64,000 nucleotides of DNA, taken from the NCBI GenBank assembly GCA_900551745.1, contig URXA01000003.1:74905-138904 (forward strand). The letters are read 5' to 3'. This document shows, piece by piece, positions 61,706 through 64,000 of the stretch; positions within the stretch are counted from its first letter, which is position 1, and every line of letters begins with the position of its first letter. The DNA comes from an uncultured Phascolarctobacterium sp. (GTDB taxonomy: Bacteria > Bacillota > Negativicutes > Acidaminococcales > Acidaminococcaceae). A model generated the notes under the pieces. It was not told the DNA's origin. It ran no database searches and was given only the letters and a program-made list of their open reading frames with translations. The translations under genes were made by a program, and so were the position numbers.

Positions 61706-62854
61706 TTACAGAGCAAATACTTTTACGGCTTCCTGCATATTTTGGATAACTGTAACTTTAAACGGACAGCGCTTCTCACAAGCGCCGCATTTTACGCACT
61801 CACCGGCATGATGCCGCAGCGCTGCATAGTGTTCGCGCACTGTTTCAGGAACACTGTTCTGCGCTTTAGTAAGATTCAAAAATTTAGTCACTGCCGCCAC
61901 ATCTATTCCCTGCGGGCAGGGAGCGCAATGTCCGCAATACATGCAGTGTCCTTCCCAGCTGATTTTCGGTAAAGCGGCAAAAGCAGCCGCATAGTCCTTT
62001 TCAACATCAGCCGCCGTAGTATAGGCAAGGCATTTTTCCAGTTCTGCAACAGTATGCGCTCCCGACATCACCGCCGCTACTCCGGGACGCGTCAAAGCAT
62101 AGTGCAGACACTGATTAACAGTCAAAGCTTTTCCTGCCGGCGAAAGCTCTTCATCCAGCAAATCACCGCCGCCAAAAGCTTTCATTACGGTTATAGCGAC
62201 ACCCAGGCGGCTGCAGGTTTCATACAGCGCTTTCCGCTCCGGGTCCATATTCACAAGCTGCCTGTTATAATTTTTCTCATCCCAAAGCGCGTAACAATCT
62301 TCATTCGCCGGCTGCAGATCATAGCAGGGATTAACGCTGAACATCAGCACATCGATCAAACCGCTTTGCACTGCCTGCATAGCTGCGGCAGGATTATGAC
62401 TGCTCAAACCGATATACCTGATTTTTCCCTGAGCCTGCATTTCTCTTGCATACGCCATTACCGGGCCACCAGCTACCGCTTCCCAATCTTCCAGAGAGTC
62501 CACATAATGGATCATCCCAATATCTATATAGTCTGTTGCCAGCCGTGTCAGCAGATCTTCAAAGCTCGCTTTCACTTCCCCGATCTCCCTGGTCCGCTTA
62601 TACTGTCCCTCCTGCCAAACCGTACATAAATGTGCCTGTAAAACAAATTTACCGCGGCGGCCACGCAGCCATTTACCCAAACGGCTGCGCATTTCCGGCT
62701 GCGGCGCATACAAATCAATACAGTTGATGCCGCCTTGCTCTGCCGCATTCAGCAGTTGCTCTGTTAAGGCACCTTCGTTGGCAACAAAGCCTTCGCACCC
62801 TAATGCTATCACACTGACTTTAATACCTGTCCGTCCCAATTCACGATATTCCAT
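61706..62854 (-). CDS. Aldo/keto reductase with C-terminal 4Fe-4S domain
   Basis: 382 residues from the ATG at 62854. An AKR barrel (RELGRTGIKVSVIALGCEGF, then IDLYAPQPEMR, the YIDIGMIHYVDS strand, IRYIGLSSHNP) is followed by a ferredoxin-like tail with CMYCGHCAPCPQGID and CVKCGACEKRCPF. The usual catalytic Tyr is in doubt: the INCIDLYAPQ loop offers the Tyr, followed by a bacterial-type variant. Such fused reductases are common in anaerobes; the substrate is unknown. It is the second gene of the MerR cluster, starting just after the DUF1624 gene. Confidence 0.88.
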   Translation of the reverse strand: MEYRELGRTGIKVSVIALGCEGFVANEGALTEQLLNAAEQGGINCIDLYAPQPEMRSRLGKWLRGRRGKFVLQAHLCTVWQEGQYKRTREIGEVKASFEDLLTRLATDYIDIGMIHYVDSLEDWEAVAGGPVMAYAREMQAQGKIRYIGLSSHNPAAAMQAVQSGLIDVLMFSVNPCYDLQPANEDCYALWDEKNYNRQLVNMDPERKALYETCSRLGVAITVMKAFGGGDLLDEELSPAGKALTVNQCLHYALTRPGVAAVMSGAHTVAELEKCLAYTTAADVEKDYAAAFAALPKISWEGHCMYCGHCAPCPQGIDVAAVTKFLNLTKAQNSVPETVREHYAALRHHAGECVKCGACEKRCPFKVTVIQNMQEAVKVFAL

Positions 62855-62873
62855 ACTCCAACACTCCTTCTCC

Positions 62874-63638
62874 TCAAAGCAATACCTTACCACCCAAAAT
62901 CAACGTCAGCAGCAAGTACAAAAGCGGCTGATGCAGAAGATAGACTAAAAAAGACCTCCGTCCGCAAAAACTCAGACTGCGGCTGCCATAATCGAAGATC
63001 TGAGGAAACCCGCCCAGAGCTTCACAAAAACGCAGACAGTAATAGCCCGCCAAATATAAAAAGAACCAGGGCACTAAAGAAAAATAATCACTGGAAACAA
63101 ATCCTGCCTCTGTAAACCCTACATAAGTAGTGAATTTATTCAGATACAGCTGCTCCGGTATTTTGAAAAAATTCCAATCCTCAAAACCTAAATAACCGTC
63201 GTTGATATTGCGGGTCAGAAAAAATAACATACCACTTGCTGTAATGCCCCAGACAGGAGCCAGCCTGTACAGCTGCCGGTCAAGCAGCTCCAGCAGCAGC
63301 ATACCTGACCCCAGAAAAAATAAAACGCCAAAGGTAACCGCCTGGTCCGGCACAAAAATGTGCGTTATAACCATCACCAGGACACTTCCACCAAAAACCT
63401 GCACAGCACGCCGTACAGCTCTTTTCCCCAAAGGCCAGCAAAAGCCTGATAGAAAAATAAAACGCCAGCAAATGCTTTGCTGCCACCAATAACACAAACT
63501 GCTATGAAACCAGGGCAAATCCTGCTCAAATAAATACACCAGGTCCCAAAAAAAATGATAGACGATCATCTCCAATAACAGCAGCCCTCGCAGACTGTCC
63601 AGCAAGGCGTATCTTTTTTCATTTTTCAGCCCCCGCAT
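62874..63638 (-). CDS. DUF1624 / heparan-alpha-glucosaminide N-acetyltransferase-like membrane protein
   Basis: 254 residues from the ATG at 63638 (GGGGAAGG upstream). It has about seven hydrophobic segments. RYALLDSLRGLLLLEMIVYH and FFWDLVYLF at the N-terminus, then FLSGFCWPLGKRAVRR, are the DUF1624 pattern, and the C-terminus SFLVYLLHQPLLYLLLTLI closes the fold. Related proteins are transmembrane acyltransferases. The acceptor is unknown. The gene has a MerR-type promoter identical in layout to that of merR. Confidence 0.82.
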   Translation of the reverse strand: MRGLKNEKRYALLDSLRGLLLLEMIVYHFFWDLVYLFEQDLPWFHSSLCYWWQQSICWRFIFLSGFCWPLGKRAVRRAVQVFGGSVLVMVITHIFVPDQAVTFGVLFFLGSGMLLLELLDRQLYRLAPVWGITASGMLFFLTRNINDGYLGFEDWNFFKIPEQLYLNKFTTYVGFTEAGFVSSDYFSLVPWFFLYLAGYYCLRFCEALGGFPQIFDYGSRSLSFCGRRSFLVYLLHQPLLYLLLTLILGGKVLL

Positions 63639-63773
63639 AACAAACCTTCCCCCCATATATACTTTAAAGCCTAAACTTTATCTATCTAATTTCCCGTCGC
63701 TGTAATGTTCTCCGCTACGGCAAAATAAACACTCAGTTTTTTCTACAAACACCTATGCGTTCCTCTTTTATCA

Positions 63774-63804
63774 ATCATAACACTTAAAGCTCACTCCAAG
63801 TCAA
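63774..63804 (-). promoter_or_regulatory. MerR-type promoter of the DUF1624-reductase operon
   Basis: TTGACT (63799-63804) and TATGAT (63774-63779) on the minus strand are 19 bases apart, with TGGAGTGAGCTTTAAG in the spacer, matching the merR promoter in its first half. Confidence 0.7.
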
Positions 63805-63948
63805 GAGACAAATAAAATTTTTCCTGCATCCTGCTTAAAATTACTGTTAGTTTATTTTCCCCCCAATAATTTTAATACGGATATCCTGTAAACCTTTATC
63901 CATCTTATCCCAACAAAAAACAGCAGGCCTATGAGGCTGAAGTGGTAT

Positions 63949-63983
63949 AAAGATGGTAGACACAAAAAGTGTCTGCCATCTTT
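63949..63983. terminator. Hairpin at the right edge, probable terminator
   Basis: A 15-bp stem with one G-T pair (63949-63963 with 63969-63983) and a 5-base loop. It probably ends a gene beyond the window. No gene is visible in 63805-64000. Confidence 0.6.
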
Positions 63984-64000
63984 TGTTATGTTAAGATAAA

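Noticed and set aside
62054..62629. 191-codon plus-strand ORF inside the aldo-keto reductase gene
   Set aside because: Mirror frame of a conserved enzyme, no start signals.
1..64000. CRISPR array, IS element or prophage
   Set aside because: No regularly spaced repeats, transposase or phage structural genes. The HK97-fold protein at 55649-56482 is an encapsulin next to its cargo, not a phage capsid.

Overview
The window comes from a diderm Firmicute of the class Negativicutes, most likely an Acidaminococcaceae/Phascolarctobacterium-like gut anaerobe (inference). It carries three tandem SLH-domain porins of the OmpM type, a complete heptose/LPS core operon with a short LptD, and strict-anaerobe enzymes: pyruvate:ferredoxin oxidoreductase and a two-subunit 2-oxoacid:ferredoxin oxidoreductase. 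It also has a B12-riboswitch-controlled TonB receptor, a GltS glutamate carrier and a SLC13 carboxylate carrier. There is no plasmid, phage, IS element or CRISPR array.

Layout. 1-13.5 kb is an AT-rich surface-polysaccharide island: a truncated GT9 transferase, two GT8 transferases, a phosphoethanolamine transferase, a GT10 fucosyltransferase followed by the whole GDP-L-fucose pathway (gmd, fcl, manC, manA), a WaaE-like GT2, a deacetylase-like protein and a UDP-sugar dehydrogenase. 13.5-20.7 kb is a leftward operon lptD-gmhA-hldE-hldD-gmhB-waaC-GT9, which makes ADP-heptose and transfers it to the LPS core. 20.8-27.3 kb holds a secreted protein of unknown function, a VirK/YbjX (DUF535) protein and three ompM genes, each with its own leader and terminator. 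27.8-31.3 kb has korAB and a MNT/HEPT toxin-antitoxin pair. 31.3-39 kb has gltS, trxA-trxB, a PAS-GGDEF protein, a SLC13 carrier and a LysR regulator.

39.3-42.6 kb is a B12 uptake module: a cobalamin riboswitch with terminator, a TonB receptor and a binding protein. The receptor's signal-peptide region is put out of frame by a run of seven G. Two tRNA-Ser genes follow, then nifJ. 47.7-51.7 kb is a glycine betaine ABC transporter divergent from a GntR-TrkA_C regulator resembling the c-di-AMP-sensing BusR. thiC (TPP riboswitch), a membrane diguanylate cyclase, an encapsulin with its ferritin-like cargo, a DUF554 protein, and mgtA come next. mgtA sits under an M-box riboswitch and behind an unannotated 32-codon leader ORF. 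The right end is a DUF1624 protein / aldo-keto reductase / MerR cluster with two matching MerR-type promoters.

The best candidates for new biology are the G7 switch in the B12 receptor, the mgtA leader peptide, the BusR-like osmolyte control in a diderm Firmicute, the shared ompM leader element and the palindrome abutting the fucosyltransferase promoter.
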